This document shows positions 30,387 to 41,406 of a stretch of DNA of 64,000 nucleotides, piece after piece. Each line of letters begins with the position of its first letter. Positions within the stretch are counted from its first letter, which is position 1. Both the position numbers and the translations under genes were made by a program. A model generated the notes under the pieces. That model was not told the origin of the DNA. It made no database searches and saw only the letters and a program-made list of their open reading frames with translations. Source of the stretch: Allolobophora icterica (Eukaryota; Annelida; Clitellata; Crassiclitellata; Lumbricidae); contig OY744604.1 of the NCBI GenBank assembly GCA_963556255.1, positions 74,394,736 through 74,458,735 on the forward strand, read 5' to 3'.

Positions 30387-31353
30387 TATACCCCGTGATC
30401 GATCGAGTCGGACTGGTACGCTCGACTTGGCTCGGCCGACGATCGACTCGATCGACTTTGTCGACTAGTCGACCTCTCTTCGACTCGATCGACTTGGCAA
30501 ATAAACGATCGACTTGGTCGACTTTGTCGACTTGGACTGTATCTCTTGGCCATGGGCCCGGGAGCCATAGCGCCAAAGGTGCCAATGCTCACACAAGTTT
30601 TGGCTCTGTATCGCCGAGGCAGAAGCATGCTCAGTGATTGCTCACACAACTTTTGGCTGGCGCTTTAATTGTATTTGATGCTTGCTAAAGTAGTTATTAA
30701 CTTATTGTGGTATAGACGCGTTTCATTTCCTGAATATGTAGGCCATGTATAATAAACTTTTCCACTGATTGTAAGAAATGACAAAATATTCTTATTGGTT
30801 ATATTGGATATAATGTATAATTCTATCCATCTTAGGTCTGTAGCCTACTTGGATGAGGTTAGCTCGCACAACTTTTAAACACTTTCCGAGCCACTGTTCT
30901 TGGCCAAAATCGAAGCATTCCGTCCCGTACTAACATACAGACATTCGAAAGTTTTGAGATCGTCGTTATAACTGACTACAGAGCTGAAACTTCCTGAAAC
31001 TTGCGCATTTTCACCGTTAAACTGTGAAAAAAGTATCTGCAGCGTCCACTGTACGAAATCACCATAAGGCTCATAATTTGCACTGAACTTCAAATCAGGT
31101 TAATACGATAGTTGTGCGTTTACTAAGCATTACGTCATCACATCTTGTGGGCCATTTTGTGAAGTAGCCGCAAAACAATAGTAAGAAAATATTTCATAGT
31201 CAAGTCGAGTCGATGAAACAACGATCGACTCGACTTGTCAAAACACATGATCGACTCGACTTGCAAGTCGATCGAGTCGACGATTTTTCGACCGACTCGA
31301 CTTGGCCGAGTTGCGATCGACTTGATCGACTGACTCGATCGATCACGGGTATA
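30387..31353. mobile_element. Palindrome-rich DNA transposon with 8-bp target duplication
   Basis: It begins TATACCCCGTGATCGATCGA and ends TCGATCGATCACGGGTATA, an inverted terminus of about 22 bp. It is flanked by CCGTCGAG at 30379-30386 and 31354-31361. Just inside both ends are dense clusters of CGATCGACTCGACTTG-like words (30400-30540 and 31203-31345). The centre is AT-rich and non-coding. The 8-bp duplication suits hAT or P superfamilies; the ends do not decide between them. Apparent open frames through the TCGA clusters are composition effects. Confidence 0.82.
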
Positions 31354-31361
31354 CCGTCGAG

Positions 31362-31749
31362 TGGCGCTTTAGAAGATTGGAGATTACGATTACGAATATG
31401 ATTTGTCGCTGCGCAGAAATGTCCCGCGCCGAATAGTGCGGTCACCAGTCCAAACACAAGAATCCCGGTAAACTGAAATTGTTGGCTTCAAATTTGCAAA
31501 AACTTTGTCACGTAACTAAACCATTAGTGTTCGGAGACTAAGAAATATCAGTGACGGTTTTGTAAGATTGTGTCTTTTCATTAGACATTTCCTCCTATAA
31601 GCTGACGAATTTTAAAATATGTGTTTCCTTCTTTTGTTAGCATTATTATTTTCATGCTAGATGCAGACTTTGAAATACGATTAGACAAAACTTCCTATGC
31701 CTTTGATTATAGCATATTGCTGAGGTGATTTTGAACACTGAGTCTCATG
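31362..31749. other. No gene recognised
   Basis: Unique-looking AT-rich sequence without recognisable features. Confidence 0.35.
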
Positions 31750-31905
31750 CTAAGTTGTATTAGGGCTACCTTGTTAGCGGAACCTTAGGTTCCTTAGGGT
31801 ATTACCCTTTGTCACTGAAACTGTACATGTTTTTTATGCAATAATTATGTAAACATTGTTTACTTGGAAATGAGGCAGTGAACAATAAAATTGACTGATT
31901 GATTA
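31750..31905 (+). mobile_element. LINE/SINE 3' tail, second copy
   Basis: It matches 22807-22960 closely (TTGTATTAGGGCTACCTTGT through AACAATAAAATTGA), with a shorter ATTG tail. It confirms a dispersed 3' end family. Confidence 0.72.
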
Positions 31906-32021
31906 TCAAGTATGATAGACATTGTTTTTCTCCTGGTAACATGGCAAAACGTGTTTGCATAGTCAACAATAAGTACACTTTCCGTAGCATGAATATCTCT
32001 GTTTGTTCTCGAATTAGTCTA

Positions 32022-32110
32022 ATAATGATTCATTCATTCATTCATTCAAAAATTTATATAGCGCCACTTCAAGGGAACTACTCAGAGGCGCTCCCGACTC
32101 CAGCACGGCG
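32022..32110 (-). repeat. Dispersed 3'-end repeat (ATATAGCGCC type)
   Basis: ATTC repeats followed by TTTATATAGCGCCACTTCAA and CTCAGAGGCGCTCCC. The same phrases appear in opposite orientation at about 34338-34400 (GCGCCTCTGAGTATTTCTCTTGAAGAGGCGCTATATAA), so these are two copies of a LINE/SINE tail, in the same intronic stretch as the SRCR exons. Confidence 0.55.
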
Positions 32111-32227
32111 AAAGAGAGCAGTTGGAAATAAGTTTACGGTATCGAAAGATCTACCCTGACATAATGGTAAGAATGGAACTATCAAATCTTAGTAGGACTA
32201 TAAATTTCAACGGAACATTACGCTTAC

Positions 32228-32391
32228 CACAATTAATTGCAACGTCTTCGGAGTGGCTGCAGTTGTGTGAACCCAAAAAGCTATGCGAGCACTCGCCAAT
32301 ACTTTGCTCAGTTCCAAAGCAGGAGACCTTAGTCAACCAGATTGGACCACTTCCACTGCCATGACTATTGTTGATCACAGTACCCATATAT
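32228..32391 (-). CDS. SRCR domain exon, C-terminal half (domain 2)
   Basis: 164-bp minus-strand exon with acceptor TTCAATTAG and donor GTAAGCG. It reads YMGTVINNSHGSGSGPIWL, then TKVSCFGTEQSIGECSHSF and NCSHSEDVAINC. GP-x-WL-x-x-V-x-C-x-G-x-E-x-x-x-x-x-C and the closing V-x-x-x-C are hallmarks of the second half of SRCR domains, including the Cys positions used for disulfides. It enters in phase 2 and leaves in phase 1. With the exon at 32825-32972 it makes exactly 312 bp (104 codons), a complete phase-1/phase-1 domain. SRCR proteins are secreted or surface ligand-binding receptors, often in innate immunity. No further exon was recognised downstream of it. Confidence 0.88.
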
Positions 32392-32824
32392 CTAATTGAA
32401 CATACAGTAAACATCGAAATGATGACTTTGTCCAAAATAGTCATATATACTGTATTTGTTAATTTTCATAGTACCTATCATGATACAAAAACTTCTTCAA
32501 GAAACTCCCTGGGCAAGTCTATATGATGCTAGACGTCATTAATGGAGTTTTATTATCTAACAAAACAAAGCACAGAAAACTATGAGTCCACAGTGGCGGG
32601 ACCGAGCTCATACGTACAGCCCAACCATAGGATTCCAGAACACAGTAGGCCCCATGTTCAAAGTCTAATTGTTTTAAAGATAATCATGTTCAGCTACCTC
32701 CTTCCCATCGTTCAAATGGAACTCGTACAACTCAAATCTCATTGGAAAAATTACAAGCTGCAAGTTTCAAACAGAAGGCTATATGACTTTACATTATATA
32801 AACTTTTATGAAAAGAGCAATCAC

Positions 32825-32972
32825 CCGAAATCGAGACTAGCACAAGCTACTCTGGCACTGGCGTTTGAAAATCCTTCATCGCATGCAGTTCCCCAGGTGC
32901 CATCGTAATTGATCTCCAGTCGTCCTTCCCTTGGATTGGAAGATCGTGCATTATTCAGCCGTACTTCGGGTA
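32825..32972 (-). CDS. SRCR domain exon, N-terminal half (domain 2)
   Basis: 148-bp minus-strand exon with acceptor AACGAATTTTAG and donor GTGATT. Reading: PEVRLNNARSSNPREGRLEI, then NYDGTWGTACDEGFSNASA and RVACASLDFG. VRL...GRLE(I/V)...G-x-WG-x-x-C-D-(D/E)-x-(F/W)-x-x-x-x-A-x-V-(V/A)C is the canonical SRCR N-terminal half. The donor is GTGATT, weaker than the GTGAAT at the equivalent place in domain 1. Phase 1 in, phase 2 out, matching the exon at 32228. The third-last residue is Asp where domain 1 has Gly (LGFG versus LDFG), a small departure from consensus. Confidence 0.88.
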
Positions 32973-33070
32973 CTAAAATTCGTTAAAAAGACAAGAGAGT
33001 TATACTTCTTAGTTCAGATGTACTACAATATTACTACGGCATCCTTACATCAGTCAAATGCATTAATACC

Positions 33071-33847
33071 CAGAGTTGTATGGTCTCGAGACTCAGTCTC
33101 GGTCTCGAGACGTCTCGAGATAGGTTTTTTAATGTCTCAGTCTCGTCTCAGTCTTGGGAACCCATTGTCTCGTCTCGGTCTCGGTCTCGAAGCAATTTCT
33201 CGACTTTTTAGAAACTGTCTTGAAGCGAAAGTCTTGTTCTGTCTCGAACAAGCGGTCTCTATAAGTCTCGCGACAAATGTCTATTTCTAGCGCTATAAAA
33301 ATGTCCTGGGTCGATATGAACAGATAACTCGGAAGTCGGATGTGCCAATCAAACCGGAAGTTCTGAAAAACGGTCTTTCTAGAAACTCTGGTGAACGTGT
33401 GAGACCACGTGAAATCGGCTATTGGAAAGAGGATTTTGTAAAATTCATTTCGAGTTAGAAAGAAAGTGCTAGAAAATGTCTCATGCAGAAGCTGAAGTAG
33501 TCAAGTACGCAGTGTGGTCGTGGACAAAGAAAAGAAATGGCGTGCCGTTTATCGCTGGCGTAAAGTCACCATAAAGGAAACGATGGGAACAACATCGAGT
33601 TTAGGCTTGAGGATCTTGTATTCATTAATGTAATGGTATTTAAGAATAGCGGGGAAACTGATGCCTGCGACGACTGAGTCCCTGTGTATATAAACAATAT
33701 GGCCATCACTGACTTCGCTCCAATAGAGCGCTGCTAGCTAACAGCCTTGTCTCATAGTGCATTTGCTAAATAAGTAAGTAACACGCACTTTAATTTCATC
33801 GAAAATTATAATAATGCAAACATCTTAAGAAATGGTTATTTCTTGAA

Positions 33848-33878
<31 letters not shown>

Positions 33879-34275
33879 TGTTCTTATGATCCTTAGATAT
33901 ATATTTACAAACAGTTAAAGTGTTCATTTCGTCATGCTTTTAACATAAGTTCGTGTTCGTTACTTACTTAGCGAATTGCATTATGGGATGTGGCTGGTAG
34001 GTAGCAGCGCTCTATTGGAGCGAAGTCAGTGGCAACCATATTGTTTATATACACAGGCACTCAGTCTTCGCATTTACCATACTGTAGTAAATGCCAAAAA
34101 TGTCTTGCACTGTCTTGGACCTCGTGTCTTGGTCTCGGTCTCGGTCTCGGCACCTCATTGTCTTGGTCTCGTCTCGGTCTCGGCACCTCATTGTCTTGGT
34201 CTCGTCTCGGTCTTGGAACTCGACTGTCTCGGTCTCGTCTCGGTCTCGAAGTTTACGGTCTCGCATACAACACTG
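33071..34275. mobile_element. hAT-type foldback element with GTCTCG arrays
   Basis: 1205 bp. Left end CAGAGTTGTATG, right end CATACAACACTG; the 8-bp TTAATACC is duplicated at 33063-33070 and 34276-34283. GTCTCG-rich arrays lie inside both ends (33083-33270 and 34110-34265). A long inner inverted repeat (about 33675-33800 with 33945-34075, sharing TAGCAGCGCTCTATTGGAGC) encloses a short loop containing (TA)n at 33850. There is no transposase. It would be in an intron if the SRCR exons at 32.9 and 41.2 kb belong to one gene. Confidence 0.85.
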
Positions 34276-34789
34276 TTAATACCCAGGAACAAAGATACAG
34301 TAGTCATTCTAAACGTTCTAAGATAGATAGGTATAATAGGCGCCTCGAGCGCCTCTGAGTATTTCTCTTGAAGAGGCGCTATATAACTCTAAAAAATTAA
34401 TAAATAACAATATAACAAAATAAAATTTAAAGATTCATTATTGAGAAAGGTATCTTAATGCAGAAAGAAGCAATGCTCTCTTAGAAAATAACCTTAAAAT
34501 GAAGATAATTGTTCTATCACTTCGTCAAAAGAGACGTTCCAGATTTGACTAGAGCAGTCAGGGTAGACCTATGCTGTGGTTGAGAGTATTTTGGATGTCT
34601 CTTATAATAATATTAAAGAGATTTCGTATTCGCATTGTAAGTCCAAGAAATTTTTTTAGCATACACCAGGCATATGTGTGCAAGTGATCAGATTTTGTCA
34701 AGTTATGCGTAGGCTGATTGAAAGCGTTTTATAGCAACAGCAGTAGTTTAGTAACTACGAAGAAGAAGTAAGCAAAAGTAAGGTATAGG

Positions 34790-35889
34790 TAACCTATGTA
34801 TCTAGAAATTCCAGATCTCTGATACAGAAAAAGTTATTCTCCTCGTCTTTCCTTCACCAAATCAATTTGAAGGAAAACTATAATAAAGCTTTCCCTGAAA
34901 TGCTAATAAAGCCTCGTAATCGCAAAATAAGTTATAAACCATGGATGTCAAAAGGATTACCTAAAATTTCCTTCATGATTTAGGTCCTAAATCATGCAAT
35001 AAAAAATAACTTGTATCTAAAATATATATATAAAAAACCTACACAAGGTAAAAAACAGAAGTTCACTGAATATAGACATATGTTTTAAAAGTTAAAAACA
35101 AAAACTGTACAGTCTTATTAAAATAATGAATTCTTAAAATATGGATCTGACTTGAAGAAAACATGGTTCACAATAAGATCAATTATTAACCACTGTCCAC
35201 CTGATTCCAATATAGCATCGATGAAAAAGGATGGGCAGATTATAAAAGACTGTAATTATAGCTGATAGCTTAATATTTATTTCACACAGGTGGCCGGAAC
35301 CTCCACTGATGGAATTCCAATACATGTTCTCAGTATACTGATTATCTTCCCCCTCACCAACCTCCTCATTTGCATAATACCCACCTGTTCTGAAGAGATT
35401 CTCTAAATCCACACTTCTATGAAGCACACTCACATCATAGGCCATGATTTCCTTGATCCATACATCATTGGCCTTAACTTGCCACTTATTACAAATATCC
35501 TCGCCCTTATATATAACTGTTCAGTGGAAACAGGTATTGTCCCAGCTAAGATGAAAATGTCTACTGTGACACCAATTTTTAAGCAGGGAGATAAGGAAGA
35601 AGTTAGTAACTACGGTTTGTAGTTACTAACTTCTTCCTTATCTCTTCCTTATCTCCCTGCTTAAAATTCTTTAAATTTTTTTGCAAAATTCCTTGAAAAG
35701 GTGGTATACCAAAGGCTCAACGACTACATTGTAGTCAAACAGGAGATTTTATACCCATTTCAACACGGTTTCATGTCGGGCCACTCAACTACACTCCCAT
35801 TAATAGATACATATAATAAAATTTTTCAGGCCATTGACCAGAATGCATTTTCGATAGGAATATTCCTGGACCTTTCGAAAGCTTTCGAT
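34790..35889 (+). mobile_element. LINE, 5' half (split by insertion)
   Basis: Plus strand with several frame breaks: NLKENYNKAFPEMLIKPRNR and YKPWMSKGL (linker), LNIYFTQVAGTSTDGIP, DYLPPHQPP, then GHDFLDPYIIGLNLPLITN, SVETGIVPAKMKMSTVTPIF, KQGDKEEVSNYG, YQRLNDYI, YPFQHGFMSGHSTTLPLID and GIFLDLSKAFDTV. These are RT fingers and palm up to motif A. The frame stops at 35889-35894, where a solo LTR is inserted, and continues at 39081 with VNHKILINKLANYGVREFLW. Confidence 0.88.
35580..35662. repeat. Local inverted duplication inside the LINE RT
   Basis: About 33 bases (AAGCAGGGAGATAAGGAAGA...GTTAGTAACTAC) are followed after a five-base loop by their reverse complement, in which TTCCTTATCTC is additionally doubled. 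It replaces the expected NYRPIS motif after KQGDKEEVSNYG, so it disrupts the RT. A hairpin of this kind can arise by template switching or fold-back repair. Confidence 0.85.
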
Positions 35890-36691
35890 ACTGTTGTTGC
35901 GCTCTCGTTCGATTGCTATTTAGCTCTGTCCTGACTTGGCGAATAGATGTTATTGTATGATAGGGTAATACGTTAGAATTCAAAGTGTTCTCGAATGACA
36001 ATTAAACACACGTAGATTTTGACAAATTATTAAAAGTATCTTTCAATAGTTATGAACAGTGACGTTATCAATCAGTTATATATCACCCTATCCTACTTAG
36101 AGCGACACCGATTAAATTAATATATATAATTGTTATTATTCTGTTATTCTTATCTGTCCTCAGAGATGTGATGTGTTGTGGATGATCCGCTCCGAAGTAC
36201 AGAATGTTCCTCGTATCGTCTTGATAGAGTTTGTTATATCGTTGCGTTCGTCCGGCAGAATCTGGCTTACACCAACTGAACGATTCCAGTGGCGGCGCCA
36301 GGGGTGGGCTAGGGGGTGCTTAGCCCCCCCCCCAAAATGTGGTTCAGCCCCCCCCCCCCAAAGCAAAAGCGAGAAATCGCTTAAACTTTGAATGCCCACT
36401 TATAAAAAGCAGGCTCCATAGCACAAGAATTTCCCCAATTATTCTCAAAGAAATGATGCGTCAGAAACGTAGCTAGCTAGCCCACTGTGTATTGGCCCCT
36501 CTGCACTCATCCATCATCCCGTTAGGGTTGTACAGGCCATCGCAATGTATGAGGCTTGGCTACCGCTTGACACATGACCTTGTATAGCAAGTTTTAAGGC
36601 CAGAAGACCTGCGCTCGAGGTAGCTGGCCTCTGCACTATATGCCTCCTTCGTCCCGCTCTCCCCACTCTCTCCACATCTCTCTCTCTCCAT

Positions 36692-36692
36692 A

Positions 36693-36757
<65 letters not shown>

Positions 36758-36777
36758 GGCTGTCTGTCTGTCTCTCT
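36692..36777. repeat. (TGTC)n microsatellite
   Basis: About 20 copies of TGTC/TCTG with two interruptions, inside the hAT element. AT-rich tracts follow at 36850-36980. Long frames on both strands here are artefacts of the four-base repeat. Confidence 0.9.
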
Positions 36778-37723
36778 GCATTTAGTAAACCAATACTTGT
36801 CGGTGGCCACGCACATAAGACCAATACAAGAAGACCAAGACCATTTTATGAATTTATGTATATATATATAAATTATTTATAAATTTATATATATATATAA
36901 ATTTTATTTATTAATTTATATATATATATTATTTATAAATATATATATTATTTATAAATTTATATATAATATTTTATATATGCCTACGTCTGAGCAAAAT
37001 AAGGAAATTGTCAAGCTATACCGAAGTTTTTACTTATTTTAATTTTTACAACTCAATTACAAGAATGGGTGGTTGGAATTTAGCAATTATTGAATTACAG
37101 AATATGGGATTTCATTAAAGTGTAAAAAATATTTTGTAGTTGACATTAGACAGACAGAAAGAGAGAGGTCCTTTATTACTACAAACATTTCATACATTTA
37201 CAAAACTAAATAGCCAGACACACGTTGGATGGCACGACTGCGAAAGGAGCCTTACAAAACTTATGGCTACAACCAGAGGCGTCTACCAAAGGTGGGGTTT
37301 AGAGAACGATCTTCATCGAACTTCAACAGTGGAGGGTTGACATATTTTGGCCGAAAGTAAGGGTTTGCATTTTTCATGATATCTCTTTTGTCCCGTGTGA
37401 TAATACAGCCTACATTAAGCCATTATCGGTTAACGCCTTTTTGTTCCACATGGGATCGAAATCCTCTTGTTTCCATAACAGTAGCCAACGGTACAACAGG
37501 ACACATACTGCATAGCACAGACGAGCTGCTGTGCAGTATGTGTCCGTGATATCTACATCATCTCGTCTGCTGTACGAGCCTACGAGTAGGCAGCTACGAC
37601 CAACGGGCTTACGTGATCTACCGGCCAAACAGTTGGGGAGGGGGGAACCCGATGGTGAGGACCGTGAGTTTGCTTCTTTAATGACACGGCGGCCTAGACT
37701 GGCAGAGTTCTCCACTGCAACCT

Positions 37724-37792
37724 GCACGTGTGTGTTTGTGTGTGTGTTTGTGTAGATGTGTGTGTAGGTGTGTGTGTAGGTGTGTGTGCGTG
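37724..37792. repeat. (TG)n-rich tract with GTAGGTG units
   Basis: TGTGTG runs and three GTAGATG/GTAGGTG interruptions. It is followed at 37830-37872 by three copies of GTGTCCAGTCA at an 11-bp spacing (CCAGTCAGTGT). Confidence 0.7.
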
Positions 37793-39080
37793 TCATCGCT
37801 CTGCTTGCCAAACTGGCATATATCTCGGACCTGTCCAGTGTCCAGTCAGTGTCCAGTCAGTGTCCAGTCAATTGAGTACATCTATAGGAGTAATAATATA
37901 GCGTACGTTGAACTCGCGAATATATGAACGTGTTGCGAGTAGAGTTAGATCACAGGTGTAGTAAATCATCTGCAGGATTATAATTTATCGTACAATCACT
38001 GGAATCACTAAAACTTAATTATTTTGAAATTTTATTCAGGGGCGGCGATAGTGGGGAGGGGTCCACCTTTAACAGTGAGGGGGACACAGTATACAGTTGT
38101 CGCCCGATGTTTAAAGAAACTTTTTTATTGCTACTTTTGTTAAATAACTGCCAAGTGGAAACTTGATAACTGAGACCATGCAGCTGACACGTCAACACCA
38201 GCAACTAACAAAACTTAATGAGTTTTTTACATATAATTCTGTTTATATTGTTTCGCAATAAGTAACTAACTAATAAAAATCAGATAAATTTATATTTGAA
38301 TTAGTTTGAATGTAATTATACAATTTTATGAAAATGCATAATCTACATGCCGTTACAAAGTGCTTGCCCCTTGCTTTTTAAACGCATTTTTCGTGCACAA
38401 AAAAGAGATCAAAAAATTTTTTCGCGCTCACGCGCGATTAAATATTCAGCGTGGGGCTCTAGCCCCCCCAAACCTGAAATCCTGGTGCCGCCACTGAACG
38501 ATTCAGCATCTTTATAATCTACCACGATTAGATTCAACGCCCCTTCTCGATCCACGTCCTGTAACGTCGTCCTGTCATTGGATCTTCAAGTCAACCGCGG
38601 CTGACTCCCGACGTTGCTTCGATCTACTTCTCCGATGTTGGATCCTCGCGGTCTCTTCGATCCACCCAGGCGTTGGACTTCCTCAGGTCCGCCTGTAGTC
38701 GACCTTGCGTTGACTCGTCCGATTCGCAGTCAGATGCCGAATCCCTTTCTCCTCGACCACCTCTCCGATTCACTGCCTGATGCTGAATGCCGAATTATTA
38801 TCCCGATTGTTCTCAATTCTCGCCTCTTTTGCGCGTTATTTTGAAAATCCCGGCCGTCTGATTGGCAGTGATCACATCACCCCATATCACGCCATGCGCG
38901 ACGCATCCCTCTCCACCAGCGCATAGTCTGTCTCACTGTCTCGCAGAATATTGGAGCTTACATTTATTATGCCCTGGGTGACGCTCGCGGTGTCACATCA
39001 TTATTAAACAATATATATTGATTCAATTATATCAGGTTACGGAATATACATTTGATGATAATAGGTGTCGCTACAACTGT

Positions 39081-40640
39081 GAATCATAAAATATTAATTA
39101 ATAAATTAGCAAATTATGGTGTACGAGAATTCCTCTGGCATGGTTCGGGGACTTCCTTTTTGCACGTTATCAACAGCAGAAGTGTAATGGAATTCGCCCT
39201 ACCTTCAGGTTAATGGAATTTGGAGTCCAACAAGGTTCAGTTCTTGGGCCCTTATTATTTCTAATTTACATAAATGATCTACCTAATGCTTCTAAATTAC
39301 TAAATTTTGTATTATTTGCGGATGACTCCAGTGTCTTTCTCTCACATACCTCTTACCATGACCTGTTTAAAGTTGTAAACCACGAATTAAAATTTATAGC
39401 GAATTGGTTTAAAACTAATAAATTATCTTTAAACCTCAGGAAAACTAATTATATATTATTTTCTGCCTCTAGAAAAGAGATTCCACAGCCGTTAGGAAAA
39501 TTTATAATTCATCACACAGAAATTCCGCAAGGGACATCAACTAAATTTCTTGGAGTTTATCTAGATCAAAACTTAACATGGAATGATCACATCGAGCACA
39601 TCTTCCACAAAATAGCAATAATAAAAAAGAATATCTCATCTTCTTCAACCTAATATATTAAAAAGCTTATATTATACGATGATCAACCCATATTTAAACT
39701 ACTGTTCAGTTGTGTGGGCTTCAAATTACAGTACTATGCTAAAAAAAATGGTGTTACTTCTAAAAAGGAGCATAAGGATAATAACAAAATCAAAATAGGG
39801 AATCTTAAAACTAGACCAACTTCTGGAATACCAAATAGCAAATTTTATGTACTGCTCGATAAATAAATTATTCCCACGTGAATATACAAACTTTTTTACT
39901 ATGAACTCTCAAATGCACTCACATGCCACAAGGACTGCCTCTTATAATTTTTATAAGATGTATCTTCGCATGAACTAATGTAAGGAAATTTTCAATATTA
40001 TGCAAGGTCCACTAATTTGGAATGTAATACCTATGAATATAAAAGACTGCCCAAATTTATGTACATTGAAAAGACAATTAAAGAACTGGCTGTTAATGAA
40101 TAAAGAATCGGGTAAGTTGGACCAGGTACGTACAATACTAGTCACTCCTGTAGATGAATTTTGAATGTTTTTTTTGTTTCATTATTCTTTCTTTGGCACT
40201 ATCTAAATGTTAAGTAATGTTTGTTTGTCCTGCGTGTATATAATAAAGAAATAAAGCAAGGTACATGATTAAATATTTTAAATCAGATTGCACTATATCT
40301 TATAAATTTAACCCACCAATGTATGTTAACTGAAATAGGGGGACCCTTCCTAGCGGGATTTCATCCCTTCTGGATTCCCATTGTGTCCAAATTTAATAAG
40401 AAAGGTAGCCATTTATGGTGAACCTAGTTATAATGCCAAAACAAGTATAACACATGATAATTAGGACAAAAGGCAGGAACTAAGTGATTCTGCTTCCCAA
40501 GAGTTTTTTGCTTGTAAAGTATTTAATATCAGTGAAATGATTATTTAGTGTGTCACTTTAATGTTCAATGTAATTAATGAAGTATTTGGCATTACTGTGT
40601 TGCTACTCTGGACCAATAAATGTTATTTGATTTGATTTGA
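39081..40640 (+). mobile_element. LINE, 3' half
   Basis: It continues the split LINE: VNHKILINKLANYGV, then GVQQGSVLGPLLFLIYINDL, LFADDSSVFLSH (catalytic FADD, intact), NELKFIANWFKTNKLSLNL-like sequence (here HELKFIANWF), TKFLGVYLDQNLTWNDHI, and after frame breaks FTMNSQMHSHATRTASY and GPLIWNVIP, the C-terminal part. The 3' end is near 40640, after GGACCAATAAATGTTATTTG and a short TTTGA repeat. The ADD and GVPQG-like motifs are readable in a 146-codon open frame at 39213-39653. Confidence 0.85.
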
Positions 40641-41020
40641 AAGATTTTCACGGTAGCGGTAAAGGAGACAAGCAGGGCCGTAGGTGTTGGGCAAACCGCT
40701 CAGGTGTAGAGCTGTCTCCATAAATCGTAGGCGACTATAATGATGGCAAGTAATGGACCCAATGTAAGAACTTGATCAGCGCTAGTCGAAGTTTATGACC
40801 CTTTCGTTACGGAATGCTCCGCCAACATTCCACGGGGTGATTGCTAGGGTTTGCATGGGTCTGTCACCTTTGCCGCCGCTTTGTGAACGATATCTTGAGT
40901 TCGAGTGAAAATTAGAGGAAACATGTTAAGTCAACATCGATTTAATACAAGTAGGACCTACATAATTATGATTTCAGAGTTTCATAACTCTTAACTTGTA
41001 CACACGCGATGTGAACGTGT
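40641..41020. other. No gene recognised
   Basis: Unique-looking sequence between the LINE end and the CA microsatellite. No exon was identified. Confidence 0.35.
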
Positions 41021-41023
41021 GTG

Positions 41024-41025
<2 letters not shown>

Positions 41026-41097
<72 letters not shown>
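41026..41097. repeat. (CA)n microsatellite
   Basis: About 35 uninterrupted CA units, next to the SRCR domain 1 exon at 41237. Confidence 0.95.
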
Positions 41098-41098
<1 letters not shown>

Positions 41099-41236
41099 AT
41101 ATTTCGCTTTTATCCAACTGCAGGGTTATCCTTATTAAAATATTTCAACTGTCCTTATGGCAAGTAGGACACATATCATAGCTGTTTAACGATGTAAACT
41201 GAATATTATGCAAAACCAACGAGCTATTATACTCAC

Positions 41237-41406
41237 GACACCTAATCCAGACAGTTTCGTAGTAAAAGCAGTTGCTTGATCCCCAAGCAATATACGCACA
41301 TTCGTCAATGCTTTGTTCAGCTCCATCACAATTCACTTCATTGAAGAAGACTGGAACCTCTGTCTCTCTCCGGTCAATATGATCAACGATGGATGTACCA
41401 ACGTAT
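41237..41406 (-). CDS. SRCR domain exon, C-terminal half (domain 1)
   Basis: 170-bp minus-strand exon with acceptor TGTTGAATTAG and a perfect donor GTGAGT. Reading: YVGTSIVDHIDRRETEVPV, FFNEVNCDGAEQSIDECAYI, SSNCFYYETVWIRC. V-x-C-x-G-x-E-x-S-I-x-E-C and the closing V-x-x-x-C fit SRCR. The usual GP-x-W(L/M) stretch is replaced by EVPVFFNEV, so the domain is divergent there. It enters in phase 2 and leaves in phase 1 after RC. With 41795-41945 it makes 321 bp, 107 codons, phase 1 to phase 1. Confidence 0.87.

Larger units (their letters stand above)
36287..38496. mobile_element. hAT-type transposon inside the solo LTR
   Basis: 2210 bp with termini CAGTGGCGGCGCCAGG and CCTGGTGCCGCCACTG, a near-perfect inverted repeat, and a perfect 8-bp duplication AACGATTC at 36279-36286 and 38497-38504. 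Both ends carry AGCCCCCCC-type runs. No transposase signature was found inside, so this is a non-autonomous member. The interior includes a (TGTC)n tract, AT-rich tracts and a TG tract, and may have captured unrelated sequence. Confidence 0.88.
35895..39075. mobile_element. Solo LTR (~963 bp) inserted in the LINE, itself interrupted
   Basis: The insert starts TGTTGCGCTC and ends GTGTCGCTACA, with 5-bp ACTGT at 35890-35894 and 39076-39080. Removing it restores ...FDTV-NHKIL... in the LINE. Removing the hAT element inside (2210 bp plus an 8-bp duplication) leaves about 963 bp with TG...CA ends, no second LTR and no coding region: a solo LTR left by LTR-LTR recombination. Its orientation and family are undetermined. 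Confidence 0.8.

Noticed and set aside
30101..30649. 182-codon minus-strand Arg/Ser-rich frame
   Set aside because: It crosses the end of a DNA transposon and its TCGA-word cluster; RSS/RQS composition follows from that repeat. No motif.
35179..35445. Minus-strand frame with YYANEE and TENMYWN that looked like a receptor tail exon related to 43.7 kb
   Set aside because: The plus strand of the same bases reads LNIYFTQVAGTSTDGIP and DYLPPHQPP in line with the surrounding LINE RT, so the minus frame is a shadow and the similarity to 43.7 kb is chance.
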